Source: a bacterium (GTDB lineage Bacteria > Hydrothermota > UBA3073 > JACQXS01 > JAGMCI01). Taken from it: 64,000 nt of DNA. Shown here piece after piece: positions 1 through 10,677 of the stretch. Below the pieces are notes generated by a model. The model ran no database searches and was not told where the DNA came from. It saw nothing but the letters and a program-made list of their open reading frames with translations. The number at the start of each line of letters is the position of its first letter. Within the stretch, counting starts at the first letter, position 1. Where the stretch lies: the NCBI GenBank assembly GCA_030018315.1, contig JASEGA010000002.1, positions 1-64,000 of the forward strand, read 5' to 3'. Both the position numbers and the translations under genes were made by a program.

Positions 1-55
1 TAGAGGACATTTTACCTGAAAAATAAAAGAGGACATTTTTGCTGAAAAGTAACAG
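1..55. repeat. Tandem IS-end-like repeat
   Basis: Two imperfect tandem units of about 26 bases, each containing AGAGGACATTTT followed by a GCTGAAAA or CCTGAAAA tail. Short multiple end repeats of this kind are typical of integrase-type insertion sequences (IS21/IS481/ISNCY-like), so the window probably opens just inside the end of such an element. The element itself lies off the window, so the family is inference. Confidence 0.4.
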
Positions 56-64
56 AAAAATGTA

Positions 65-93
65 TTGACAAATTCTATAGATTATAATAAAAT
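65..93 (+). promoter_or_regulatory. Promoter of dapF
   Basis: A perfect TTGACA (65-70), a 17-base spacer and TAAAAT (88-93). The start codon lies 12 bases after the -10 box and no Shine-Dalgarno is visible, so the transcript would be leaderless or nearly so. Confidence 0.55.
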
Positions 94-105
94 AAAATTA
101 AAATT

Positions 106-903
106 ATGCAGTTTATAAAAGCACACTGTGGGGGCAACGATTTTGTGATTTTTGATTCAAGATTAAATTCAGTTCCTACTAATTTAACTCCTTTTGTTAA
201 GCATCTCGCTGACAGGCATACAGGTATAGGGGCTGATGGTATTATCTTTATTGAACCTACAAATGGAGCTGATTTTGGTTTACGTTACTTCAATCCTGAC
301 GGCTCTGAATACGGCATCTGTGGTAATGGGACTCTCTGTGTATTACTTTACACTGGCAAATCTGAAGCCAGTTTTAAGACAGCCTCTGGAATTCTTAAAG
401 GGTGTGTAATAGATAACAAAGTAAGAGTAAAAATTCCACCTCCCAAAAATGTAATACTTTCTCTACCACTCACTATTAAAAAGAGTAAACTTAATTTCAG
501 TTTTGTTGACATTGGAGTTCCCCACACTATCCTTTTTGTAAAGGATGTAACTTCAATTGATGTATCAAGTTTTGCTCATTCAATAAGATTTCATCCTCAC
601 TTTGGTGCAGATGGCACAAATGTAAACTTTGTCCAAATTTTAGGTAAGAATAAAATATCTATAAGAACTTATGAGCGTGGAATAGAAGGCGAGACTCTTT
701 CTTGTGGTTCAGGCACCTGTGCAAGTGCTATAGTTGGCTGGCTAAAAGGTGACTTATTATCACCAATAGAAGTCAATACTCAAGGTGGCACTTTATGGGT
801 TTATATAGCTGGATTAGAAGAAATCTGGCTTCAAGGAATTCCGGAGCTTGTCTATAAAGGTGAACTATTACTTTATAAAGGGGGTATAAGTGAAAGCATA
901 TGA
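106..903 (+). CDS. dapF: Diaminopimelate epimerase
   Basis: Converts LL-diaminopimelate to the meso form, in the lysine and peptidoglycan pathway in the cytoplasm. At 265 aa it has the usual family length. Both active-site cysteines are visible: C72 in GICGNGTLC and C200 in ERGIEGETLSCGSGTCA. The substrate-binding motifs GGNDF and YFNPDGSE are also present. The start is supported by the promoter immediately upstream. The 3' end overlaps the following EF-G-like gene by 14 bases, so the two are probably co-transcribed. The first cysteine loop reads CGNGTLC rather than the commoner CGNGxRC, a small deviation. Identification is secure from the paired cysteine motifs. Confidence 0.95.
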   Translation: MQFIKAHCGGNDFVIFDSRLNSVPTNLTPFVKHLADRHTGIGADGIIFIEPTNGADFGLRYFNPDGSEYGICGNGTLCVLLYTGKSEASFKTASGILKGCVIDNKVRVKIPPPKNVILSLPLTIKKSKLNFSFVDIGVPHTILFVKDVTSIDVSSFAHSIRFHPHFGADGTNVNFVQILGKNKISIRTYERGIEGETLSCGSGTCASAIVGWLKGDLLSPIEVNTQGGTLWVYIAGLEEIWLQGIPELVYKGELLLYKGGISESI

Positions 904-2869
904 GCCAAAAGATATAAGGAATGTAGTTTTAATGTCTCCTTTAGGAGCAGGTAAGACTACTCTTGCCGAAGCCATACTTTTCAATTCAGGTGCAACTTCT
1001 CGTCTCGGCCGTGTAGTGGATGGCACCTCTATCTTTGATTATGCACCTGACGAAATTGAGCAAAAGATGTCAATAAATTTAAGTATAGCTTGTTTTGAAC
1101 TTTCCGGCATTCTTGTAAACCTAATTGATACACCAGGCTGTAGCGATTTTTTTGGTGATGTAATTTCAGGTGTAACTGTAGCTGATTCTGCAATTATAGT
1201 AGTTAATGCAAGCACTGGAATCCAGCCCTGGACAGATATGATAAAATTTTTAGCAGATGAGCATAGAATTCCAGTTATTATTTTTGTGAATCAACTGAGT
1301 AAAGAAAACGCTAACTTTACCCAAACCTTCAAAGAGATTCAAAACCTATTTGGTAAGAATGCTCACCTTAGCTCAGCGAGGCAGGTTATCCCACTGACCA
1401 TACCTGATGGTATAGGTGCCCAATTTAACAAAGTCTTAAGTGTTTTTGAAGTAGATAATCCTTATAAGGCATTAGTGTTGGAGTCTATAGCCGAGATGGA
1501 CGACCAATTGACAGAGAAATATCTAAGCGATGAGCCTTTTACTCCTGACGATATAGCGCGGGGACTCAAAGTTGGTGTAAATAGCAGAAAACTTATTCCT
1601 CTATATTGTGGTGATGCTTATAATAATATAGGGGTAAAAGAGCTACTCACCTGTTTACCTTTTTTACCATCTTCACTTGAAAATAAGTTATCAGCTTCTC
1701 CAAATTTATCCTGTCTTGCTTTTAAGACAACTGTAGACCCAAAAATAGGTGAACTCACCAACATCCGAGTCTTTTCCGGCACTCTATCCCCTGGGACATA
1801 TGTATTTAATTCAACAAAAAATATTGAAGAAAAAGTAAATCAGGTATATGTTCTCAAAGGCAAAGACCGTATAGAAGTATCTTCACTTGTTACAGGTAGT
1901 ATTGGTGCTTTAGTCAAGTTAAAATCAACCCAAACTGGTGATACATTGACAGATAAGACAAATCCTGTAACACTGCCTCCACTCAAATTTCCAGAGCCCC
2001 AAGTAAAGGTAGCTATTGTACCAAAATCCAAAAAGGATGAGGAGAAGGTATCAACTGCTCTATCCAAGCTTCATGAAGAAGACCCTACTTTTGCATTTTT
2101 TTATGATACAGAGACTAAACAGATGATTGTTTCAGGTTTAGGTGAGTTACATCTTGATATAACCTTAAAGCGGCTAAAGCAAAAATTTGGTGTAGAAGTG
2201 GGGACAGAGAGACCCAGAATCCACTACAGGGAGACAGTGACTCGTGTTTCTGAGTGTCAAGGCAAATACAAACGCCAGACCGGTGGGCATGGTCAATATG
2301 GTGACTGCTGGATAAGGTTTGAGCCACTTGAAAGGAGTAAGGGATTTGAATTTGTAGATGCCATAGTAGGTGGCAGGATACCTAAGCGCTTTATTCCTTC
2401 TGTAGAGAAAGGCCTCTTAGATGCAATTAATAAGGGTGTTCTTGCTGGCTATCCGACTACTGACTTAAGGGCAACTCTCTATGACGGCTCATATCATGAG
2501 GTTGACAGTTCTGACATTGCATTTAAGATAGCTGCCTCAATGGCATTTAGGAATGGCATCCCTAAAGCTTCACCCACTTTACTTGAGCCAATTATGCGAA
2601 TAGAAGTCACTGTTCCTCAAGAATTTATGGGTGATGTCATGGGTGAGCTCTCTTCCAGGCGTGGCAAGATTGAGTCAACTGAGCCATTTGGTAAGTATCA
2701 AAAGATATGTGCTCTTGTTCCCGATGCTGAGCTTTACAAATTTTCAAGCACCCTGAGGTCACAAACTCAAGGTATGGGGTCATTTTTGCTAAAATTTTCG
2801 CACTATGAAGAGGTGCCAAAAGAAATTCAAAAGCGTATAATTGAAGAGCATAAGAAAGAGGAGAAATAA
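890..2869 (+). CDS. EF-G-like translation GTPase with degenerate G4 motif
   Basis: A paralogue of elongation factor G (659 aa, a little shorter than the usual 690 or so). Domain order follows EF-G: GTPase (1 to about 270), domain II, then domains III-V ending near residue 650. The P-loop SPLGAGKT is at 16-23 and the G3 motif DTPG at 80-83. The G4 motif, which should read NKxD, reads NQLS at 134-137, so the lysine and the guanine-specifying aspartate are both replaced. The C-terminal half is well preserved, including GGHGQYGD and GxGELHLD-type stretches. The gene begins inside the end of dapF. Such EF-G-like proteins occur beside a genuine fusA in many bacteria and their role is not settled. 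It is unlikely to be the main EF-G. Confidence 0.85.
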   Translation: MKAYEPKDIRNVVLMSPLGAGKTTLAEAILFNSGATSRLGRVVDGTSIFDYAPDEIEQKMSINLSIACFELSGILVNLIDTPGCSDFFGDVISGVTVADSAIIVVNASTGIQPWTDMIKFLADEHRIPVIIFVNQLSKENANFTQTFKEIQNLFGKNAHLSSARQVIPLTIPDGIGAQFNKVLSVFEVDNPYKALVLESIAEMDDQLTEKYLSDEPFTPDDIARGLKVGVNSRKLIPLYCGDAYNNIGVKELLTCLPFLPSSLENKLSASPNLSCLAFKTTVDPKIGELTNIRVFSGTLSPGTYVFNSTKNIEEKVNQVYVLKGKDRIEVSSLVTGSIGALVKLKSTQTGDTLTDKTNPVTLPPLKFPEPQVKVAIVPKSKKDEEKVSTALSKLHEEDPTFAFFYDTETKQMIVSGLGELHLDITLKRLKQKFGVEVGTERPRIHYRETVTRVSECQGKYKRQTGGHGQYGDCWIRFEPLERSKGFEFVDAIVGGRIPKRFIPSVEKGLLDAINKGVLAGYPTTDLRATLYDGSYHEVDSSDIAFKIAASMAFRNGIPKASPTLLEPIMRIEVTVPQEFMGDVMGELSSRRGKIESTEPFGKYQKICALVPDAELYKFSSTLRSQTQGMGSFLLKFSHYEEVPKEIQKRIIEEHKKEEK

Positions 2870-2873
2870 AAAA

Positions 2874-3058
2874 ATGGATACCAATGAGGTTACAAAATAC
2901 TGGATTCTTTCAGCCAATGATGACTGGAAAGTAGCTAATCATCTCTTTGATAAAAAAGATTATCATTATGCTCTTTTTTGTGCACCTTTATAAAGTTTCC
3001 TGAGAATGAAATAAAGAAAATAAAGGAGTTTGGACTATGGTTAAAGAAGATGTTGTGA
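2874..3058 (+). pseudogene. HEPN-domain protein remnant (internal deletion)
   Basis: The reading frame from ATG 2874 gives MDTNEVTKYWILSANDDWKV and continues through a YHYALFCA stretch, typical of the N-terminus of HEPN proteins (normally about 130 aa), but stops after 39 residues. In another frame the following bases read KFPENEIKKIKEFGLWLKKM and end at 3058, which looks like the C-terminal helix of the same domain. The middle of the domain is missing. It lies four bases after the EF-G-like gene and overlaps the start of an MNT nucleotidyltransferase remnant, so this was a HEPN/MNT toxin-antitoxin cassette. Confidence 0.6.
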
Positions 3059-3346
3059 GAAAAATAAAGGTTTTTATAAAGATATTAGAGAAAGAAGGAG
3101 TCAAGGTAAAAAACTTATCTTTATGGCTCCTATGCACGAGGCAACACTATGTCTCACAGTGACTTTGATATTGCTATTGTCTCAAGCAATTTTACAGGCG
3201 ACCCAGTGAAAGATGTAAGAACTGCTCTGCCGGCTCTTAAAAAATCCGATTCCCGAATAGAACCAGTTTATTTTCATCCAAAAGACTTTAGGGACGAAAA
3301 TCCATTGGTCTGGGAGATAAAGAAGAAAGGAATAAGGATACGATAA
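3037..3346 (+). pseudogene. MNT-type nucleotidyltransferase remnant (frameshifted)
   Basis: A minimal nucleotidyltransferase antitoxin gene broken by one frameshift near 3120. The first part, from ATG 3037, reads MVKEDVVRKIKVFIKILEKE. The next part, in another frame, restores the active-site signature GSYARG followed by HSDFDIAI (the GSx10DxD pattern) and runs to 3346. Read as one chain it would be about 103 aa, close to normal for MntA-like proteins. It is paired with the HEPN remnant directly upstream. An intact pair of the same type lies at 21062-21695. Confidence 0.65.
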
Positions 3347-3372
3347 GATGTAATATCGGGATGCCGTCTACT

Positions 3373-3403
3373 TTTACAAATGTGTTTTTAATAAGGTTAT
3401 AAT
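3373..3403 (+). promoter_or_regulatory. Possible promoter of otsAB
   Basis: TTTACA (3373-3378) and a perfect TATAAT (3398-3403) with a long 19-base spacer. The start codon follows 34 bases after the -10 box, with no clear ribosome-binding site. Confidence 0.4.
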
Positions 3404-3437
3404 CTGCAGCAAAAGATTTTAGAGAACTCAACTACAT

Positions 3438-5639
3438 ATGAGATTATTAGTAGTATCAAATAGGTTACCTATCACTGTAGTAGAAAAAGAAGGTAAGTTA
3501 AGAGTTAAAGGGAGTATCGGTGGTCTTGTTTCTGGCCTAAGTGCATATTTAGATTTATTAAAAGGCACCTCTTTTACTAAATCCGAGCATATATGGGTTG
3601 GTTGGCCCGGTATAGCAGTAGATGACAAATCTAAAGAGGAGTTAAGGTTAAAATTACTGAACGAATTTCATGCGTATCCTGTTTTTCTCTCAGAAAATGT
3701 GATGGAAAAGTTTTACTATGGATTCTGTAATAAAATAATCTGGCCGCTCTTTCACTATTTTCCATCCTATGCTATCTACGACGAAGATTATTGGTTACAT
3801 TACAAACATGTAAATGAAACTTTTTGTGCTGCGCTTATGGAAATTATGAAAGTAGACGATGTAGTATGGATACATGACTATCATCTTATGCTTCTTCCTA
3901 AACTTTTAAGGGATAAGATACCAAGTATTCCGATAGGATTTTTTCTTCACATTCCTTTTCCATCTTTTGAAATATTTCGTCTTCTTCCAAGAAAATGGGG
4001 TAGTGAAATATTAAAAGGTCTTTTATGTGCTGATTTAATTGGATTTCATACTCACGATTATACACAGTATTTCTTGAGGTGTGTCCTTCGCATGTTAGGT
4101 TACGACCACAACATTGGTAAACTCAGTGTAGACGGTCGTCTTGTGCAAGCAGACACATTTCCAATGGGTATAGATTTTCATAGATTTTATAATGCTATGA
4201 TAAACTCTGATGTAAAAAAAGAGAAAAATAAACTAGAGAAGACACTATCCGATTTTAAGTTAGTTCTCTCAATTGACCGCTTAGATTATACAAAGGGTAT
4301 CGTTAACCGCTTGCAAGGTTATGAAATTTTCCTTAACAGGAATCCACATTGGCACAGAAAGGTAATTCTTATCCTAATAGTTGTCCCTTCTCGTGTAGGT
4401 GTAGAATATTATCAACAAATGAAGAATAAGATAGACGAACTTGTCGGCAGAATTAATGGTAAATTTGGCAACATTTACTGGACTCCAATCCTATATCAAT
4501 ATAGATTTTTACCATTCCACCAGTTAGCTGCTCTGTATAATATTAGTGATGTTGCTTTAATAACTCCATTAAGAGATGGTATGAACCTCACTGCAAAAGA
4601 ATACATAGCGACCAGAACCGACAAAACCGGTGTTGTAATCCTAAGTGAAATGGCGGGTGCCTCAAAAGAACTTGGAGAGTCAATTATAATAAATCCAAAC
4701 AATACAGAAGAAATAGCAGATGCATTGAAGGAAGCATTAGAAATGCCTCAATCTGATCAAATAAGGCGCAACTCCATTATGCAGACTCGTCTACAGCGTT
4801 ACGATGTAGTACGTTGGGCAGATGATTTCATCCAGAAATTGTTATTTATCAAAGAGGAGCAAAAGCAATTTGATGCTAAATTATTGAGCACTCATAAACA
4901 AGCTCAATTAGTAAAAGATTTTAAAAAATCCATTCATAGGCTTATATTTTTAGATTACGATGGCACACTTGTTCCATTTGTTGGGCATCCTCAAATGGCA
5001 AAACCGAGTGCTGAGCTTTTAAATATTCTTAATCATCTTTCAAAGGATAAACGGAACGATATTGTTTTAATAAGTGGACGTGATAAAGATACGCTTCAAA
5101 GCTGGTTTGGTGCGCTTAACATAGGATTGGTAGCAGAACATGGGGTATGGATTAAGGAGAAGGGCAAAACTTGGAAAATAATAAAACCGTTAACTAACAA
5201 GTGGAAGTCTCAAATTCTACCCATACTTGAGATGTATGTAGATCGGCTTCCTGGTTCATTTGTTGAGGACAAAGAATTCTCTATTGTATGGCATTACAGG
5301 ATGGCTGACCCTGAGCAGAGTTCTATACGCGCAAAAGAACTTATAGATGACATGGTAAATTTAACTGCTAATATAGATGTCCAAGTATTACAAGGAAGTA
5401 AGGTAGTAGAAGTAAGAACTGCGGGTGTAGATAAAGGCACTTCTGCTCTGCATTGGATTTCTAAAAATGCCTTTGATTTTATAATGGCAATAGGAGACGA
5501 TTGCACGGATGAAGATTTGTTCAGAATTCTTCCTGAAACAGCTTACTCAATCCGAGTAGGAATGATTCCATCTTATGCTAAATTCAACTTGCATAATTAT
5601 ATGGAAGTTCGGAAATTTATTGAAGAAATGGTTGAATGA
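3438..5639 (+). CDS. otsAB: Bifunctional trehalose-6-phosphate synthase/phosphatase
   Basis: Makes trehalose from UDP- or ADP-glucose and glucose-6-phosphate, then removes the phosphate. The 733-aa protein is a fusion. Residues 1 to about 470 are a GT20 synthase with GSIGGLVSGL, WIHDYHLMLLP, GFFLHIPFPS, SIDRLDYTKGI and DGMNLTAKEY. Residues from about 490 to the end are a HAD phosphatase with D506-Y-D508-GT and a late GDDxTDED motif (reads GDDCTDEDLF). In Escherichia coli these are two proteins; fused forms occur in several FCB-type bacteria. The gene stands alone with its own likely promoter. Trehalose serves as a stress protectant or carbon store; which applies here cannot be read from the sequence. 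Confidence 0.93.
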   Translation: MRLLVVSNRLPITVVEKEGKLRVKGSIGGLVSGLSAYLDLLKGTSFTKSEHIWVGWPGIAVDDKSKEELRLKLLNEFHAYPVFLSENVMEKFYYGFCNKIIWPLFHYFPSYAIYDEDYWLHYKHVNETFCAALMEIMKVDDVVWIHDYHLMLLPKLLRDKIPSIPIGFFLHIPFPSFEIFRLLPRKWGSEILKGLLCADLIGFHTHDYTQYFLRCVLRMLGYDHNIGKLSVDGRLVQADTFPMGIDFHRFYNAMINSDVKKEKNKLEKTLSDFKLVLSIDRLDYTKGIVNRLQGYEIFLNRNPHWHRKVILILIVVPSRVGVEYYQQMKNKIDELVGRINGKFGNIYWTPILYQYRFLPFHQLAALYNISDVALITPLRDGMNLTAKEYIATRTDKTGVVILSEMAGASKELGESIIINPNNTEEIADALKEALEMPQSDQIRRNSIMQTRLQRYDVVRWADDFIQKLLFIKEEQKQFDAKLLSTHKQAQLVKDFKKSIHRLIFLDYDGTLVPFVGHPQMAKPSAELLNILNHLSKDKRNDIVLISGRDKDTLQSWFGALNIGLVAEHGVWIKEKGKTWKIIKPLTNKWKSQILPILEMYVDRLPGSFVEDKEFSIVWHYRMADPEQSSIRAKELIDDMVNLTANIDVQVLQGSKVVEVRTAGVDKGTSALHWISKNAFDFIMAIGDDCTDEDLFRILPETAYSIRVGMIPSYAKFNLHNYMEVRKFIEEMVE

Positions 5640-5675
5640 ATTGTTGTGAGGTGGTTGGGAAAAGTTGAGAGATAA

Positions 5676-7842
<2,167 letters not shown>

Positions 7843-7954
7843 AGGTTAAGTGCTAAATGCTAAATTATGAATGCTAAATTGTAATCCATAATTCAGACTT
7901 TAGAATTCGTAATGTTATCTATCGGACAAGCTCCTAACACCAAATTTCGTTTCA

Positions 7955-8212
7955 CTAAAGTCTATTTTTTAATTCCTTTATAAGCTCTCTTGCGTTCCGG
8001 CCCTCTGCCTCTATAAGTTCACGGGTATTCTGGCTCTCTGTTTTTATGAGATTACCAATCTCCCTAATAGCTTCCTTAATAGTCCCTATTATCTCCTTTT
8101 TGCTCTCAATTATAGCCCTTCCATTCTGTCTAAGCAATCTTGATAAGACTATTGAGAGATAAGCACTTATAAAGGCAAAATATAAACCGAGTAAAATCTG
8201 AAATGTATTCAT
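7955..8212 (-). CDS. Small membrane-anchored coiled-coil protein, unrecognised
   Basis: An 85-aa protein with one N-terminal hydrophobic segment (about residues 4-27, FQILLGLYFAFISAYLSIVL) followed by a charged helical tail. The tail contains a near-duplicated unit, NTRELIEAEG then NARELIKELK, as expected of a short coiled coil. The start ATG is preceded by an AAAAAGGAG ribosome-binding site. I recognise no family. Its shape suggests a membrane-tethered oligomerising protein, but function is unknown. Confidence 0.55.
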   Translation of the reverse strand: MNTFQILLGLYFAFISAYLSIVLSRLLRQNGRAIIESKKEIIGTIKEAIREIGNLIKTESQNTRELIEAEGRNARELIKELKNRL

Positions 8213-8473
8213 TTTTTCTCCTTTTTAGTATGATGCCTTGTTTGAGAATTCTTTCTAAACTTTTTAATGTAATAGTTAAATTTTTCTAAAATCAAATATA
8301 ATTGAAATTTTCAAAAAGTCAATTTTTTTATTATAAGAATTATAAACCAATACTGCGACTCTGGAAGAACAAAAATCTTCAAATCCTCTATGAAACTCTA
8401 AATAATGACAGGAAATGAGCTTCTCTCCATTATTATGCTTTAAATTATGAATGCTAAATTATTGATTGATAAT

Positions 8474-9334
8474 TCAGCACTCAGAACTTGCAATTTTTAA
8501 TGTTATATTGTCTATAAGTCTTGCTTTACCAAACCACACTGCAACAGCAATTAGGCATTCACCGTCCAATGTTTCCAAGGGCTTAAGGTTATCCTTTTTA
8601 ACTATGTCTATGTAATCAATCTTAGCAGTGAGCTTAGTAGATATCATGGCTTCTATCTCTTTTTTTATCTTCTTAGCCTCTCTTTGCCCATTGGTTATTA
8701 ACTCTTTAGCTCTCATTAGGGCTTGATAAACCACACTTGCATCCTTTCTCTCTTTTGGTGTCAAATACACATTCCTTGAACTCATAGCAAGCCCGTCTGG
8801 TTCCCTAACCGTTGGTCCTGTTAAGATTTTAACTCCAAGATTAAGGTCTTCAACCATTTTCTTAATTATGATAACCTGTTGTGCATCTTTTTCACCAAAT
8901 ACTGCAACATCCGGGTTCACAATATTAAATAACTTACATACAACCGTACATACTCCTTTGAAGTGGGTGGGTCTTGTCTTTCCACAAAGTACACTTGATA
9001 ATCCTGGCACTTCTATATAAGTATCATATCCATCATGATACATCTCTTTAAGTTCTGGTGCGAATAAAATATCTACTCCCCTCTTCTCAAGTAGTTCAGC
9101 ATCTCTTTTTATGTCCCTTGGATATGCTTTAAAATCTTCTTTTGGTCCAAACTGTAACGGGTTAACAAATATACTTGTAACAATGTGGTCTGTTTTAATT
9201 TTAGCTATGTCAACAAGTGACAGTGGCCCTTCATGTAAAGCTCCCATTGTAGGTACAAAACCTATCTTTTTACCCTTATTTCTGACTTCTAAAGAAATAG
9301 CTTTCATTTCTTTTATTTTTTTAATAATTTTCAT
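8474..9334 (-). CDS. panC: Pantothenate synthetase with altered HIGH motif
   Basis: Condenses pantoate with beta-alanine using ATP, the last step to pantothenate (coenzyme A pathway). At 286 aa it has the family length, with VPTMGALHEG near the N-terminus, the FVNPLQFG motif, FGEKDAQQ, and the MSSRN signature late in the protein. The nucleotide-binding motif, normally HxGH, reads H34-E-G-P37: the second histidine is proline, encoded by CCA. In the Mycobacterium tuberculosis enzyme both histidines are important for catalysis. The rest is intact, so this is either a working variant, a damaged enzyme or a sequence error. The promoter directly upstream supports the start. Confidence 0.92.
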   Translation of the reverse strand: MKIIKKIKEMKAISLEVRNKGKKIGFVPTMGALHEGPLSLVDIAKIKTDHIVTSIFVNPLQFGPKEDFKAYPRDIKRDAELLEKRGVDILFAPELKEMYHDGYDTYIEVPGLSSVLCGKTRPTHFKGVCTVVCKLFNIVNPDVAVFGEKDAQQVIIIKKMVEDLNLGVKILTGPTVREPDGLAMSSRNVYLTPKERKDASVVYQALMRAKELITNGQREAKKIKKEIEAMISTKLTAKIDYIDIVKKDNLKPLETLDGECLIAVAVWFGKARLIDNITLKIASSEC

Positions 9335-9341
9335 TTTAATA

Positions 9342-9370
9342 AATATACTCCCAAAATTTCACTTTGTCAA
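9342..9370 (-). promoter_or_regulatory. Promoter of panC (leaderless type)
   Basis: On the minus strand, TTGACA (9370-9365), a 17-base spacer and TATATT (9347-9342), then only 7 bases to the ATG at 9334. No Shine-Dalgarno fits, so the mRNA should start at or next to the start codon. Confidence 0.7.
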
Positions 9371-9536
9371 CCAAAAGGAACCATCAAAAAGTGGGAGTAT
9401 ACGGTCTCTCTACATTGTAACCATCCTTATCAAGAAAAATTGGACTTGCAAAGTTACTAAACAATTCAAAATCTTTTATATTTAAGCAAGGCTAAAGCCT
9501 TACTCTACAATCTTTAGCGTGAGCTGAACTCCCATA

Positions 9537-10106
9537 CTACACTTCTTCACACTTAAGTCCTTGTTTATGATATTTGCGAGCACACTTGTAACAACTAGTA
9601 CCTCCATTTTTGAACTCAATCTTTTCACCGCATTCACACATCCATCCTATAAGACGTGCAGGAACACCCGCAACTATTGCGTAATCAGGCACATCTTTAG
9701 TCACAACAGCTCCTGCTCCTATAAATGCCCATTTCCCTATGTTAATACCACAAATAATTGTAGCATTAGCTCCAATTGATACTCCTTTACATACGTGTGT
9801 AGGAATCCATTTTCCACCCTTCGGATACGGAGCTCTGGGGTTGAGGTCATTTGTAAAAACTGCAGATGGTCCAACAAATACATAATCTTCGAGTGTCACA
9901 AATGTATACACAGATACATTATTTTCAAGTTTTACTCCATTTCCTAAGACTGCACCTCTGGCTATGAAGCAATTTTGTCCAATAACACAATTCTTACCTA
10001 TCTTAGCCCCCCCCATTATGTGTGAGAAGTGCCATATCTTTGTCCCCTCCCCTATCTCTGCTCCTTCATCTACAATAGCAGTGGGATGAACGAAATATTT
10101 ATTCAT
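9537..10106 (-). CDS. Left-handed beta-helix sugar N-acetyltransferase (WbpD/WlbB type)
   Basis: A 189-aa hexapeptide-repeat acyltransferase. The N-terminus [20 protein letters not shown] and the central stretch [10 protein letters not shown] match enzymes that acetylate the 3-amino group of UDP-2-acetamido-3-amino-glucuronate or related nucleotide sugars for surface polysaccharide. The hexapeptide repeats run to about residue 160, with the typical C-terminal [23 protein letters not shown] cysteine cluster then follows (CECG and CYKCARKYH), as in many members. No partner dehydrogenase or aminotransferase adjoins it, so the exact sugar is not fixed. GGGGAGGTTGAT just before ATG 10106 is a good ribosome-binding site. 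Confidence 0.85.
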   Translation of the reverse strand: MNKYFVHPTAIVDEGAEIGEGTKIWHFSHIMGGAKIGKNCVIGQNCFIARGAVLGNGVKLENNVSVYTFVTLEDYVFVGPSAVFTNDLNPRAPYPKGGKWIPTHVCKGVSIGANATIICGINIGKWAFIGAGAVVTKDVPDYAIVAGVPARLIGWMCECGEKIEFKNGGTSCYKCARKYHKQGLKCEEV

Positions 10107-10109
10107 ATC

Positions 10110-10500
10110 AACCTCCCCATAAGTAAAATCAAAAAATCGTCTGATGACCTCACATGGTATCCATCCTCTATAAAATTGTCAATAAAATTATCTGAAATAA
10201 TTGTAGGTAAATTGAAAACTTGAGCGGAGACACTACTTCCAGTTTCCTCTCCGATAGGAGTCCAATGGCTCCATCGGAGTCTTCGGACAAGTATTTCTAT
10301 TGGAGTTTTTCGCCTCCTGTATCTATTTTTTAATAGCTCGCAAAGATTGCGGCGTTAGTCCCATCTTTGGTCTCCCCATAAGTATGCCACTCGCCCCGGT
10401 TCTCACATCTCTTGCAGTAAATTCATATCGGGGAAGGCGTAATCTTTTCATTTGGGGCCAATATTTCTCTATATCTCAGAGATCTTTTGTATCTATCTCT
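10110..10500 (-). pseudogene. Decayed integrase-type transposase, C-terminal half
   Basis: On the minus strand, with several stops and frameshifts, short stretches of coding sense remain. FNLPTIIS followed by [13 protein letters not shown] lies close to 10130-10230, and matching DNA further on encodes LMGRPKMGLTPQSL-like residues. It is a roughly 90% identical, inverted copy of the C-terminal part of the remnant at 50600-50900, where LPRYEFTARDVRTG identifies an integrase-fold (IS481/ISNCY-like) transposase. The remnant abuts the start of the acetyltransferase gene. Confidence 0.55.
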
Positions 10501-10677
10501 ATAATTTGAAAAAGATAATTTTAAGGCAGTCCTCGATACCATTTTTAGTATTTTGGGGTCACTTGGGTTTCATACTCGCATAATTTTAACCTCAAATTTC
10601 CATCTAAAGCCTCTAAACCTCATAAGAGCTTAAAAAGTCTATACCTCTCCTCTAAATTCAGAAAACTCTATCCCCTT

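Noticed and set aside
9484-9500. AGGCTAAAGCCTT hairpin after the acetyltransferase gene
   Set aside because: Stem of six pairs without a T-run; too weak to call a terminator.
9111-9779. Plus-strand frames over panC and the acetyltransferase
   Set aside because: Antisense shadows of well-identified minus-strand genes.
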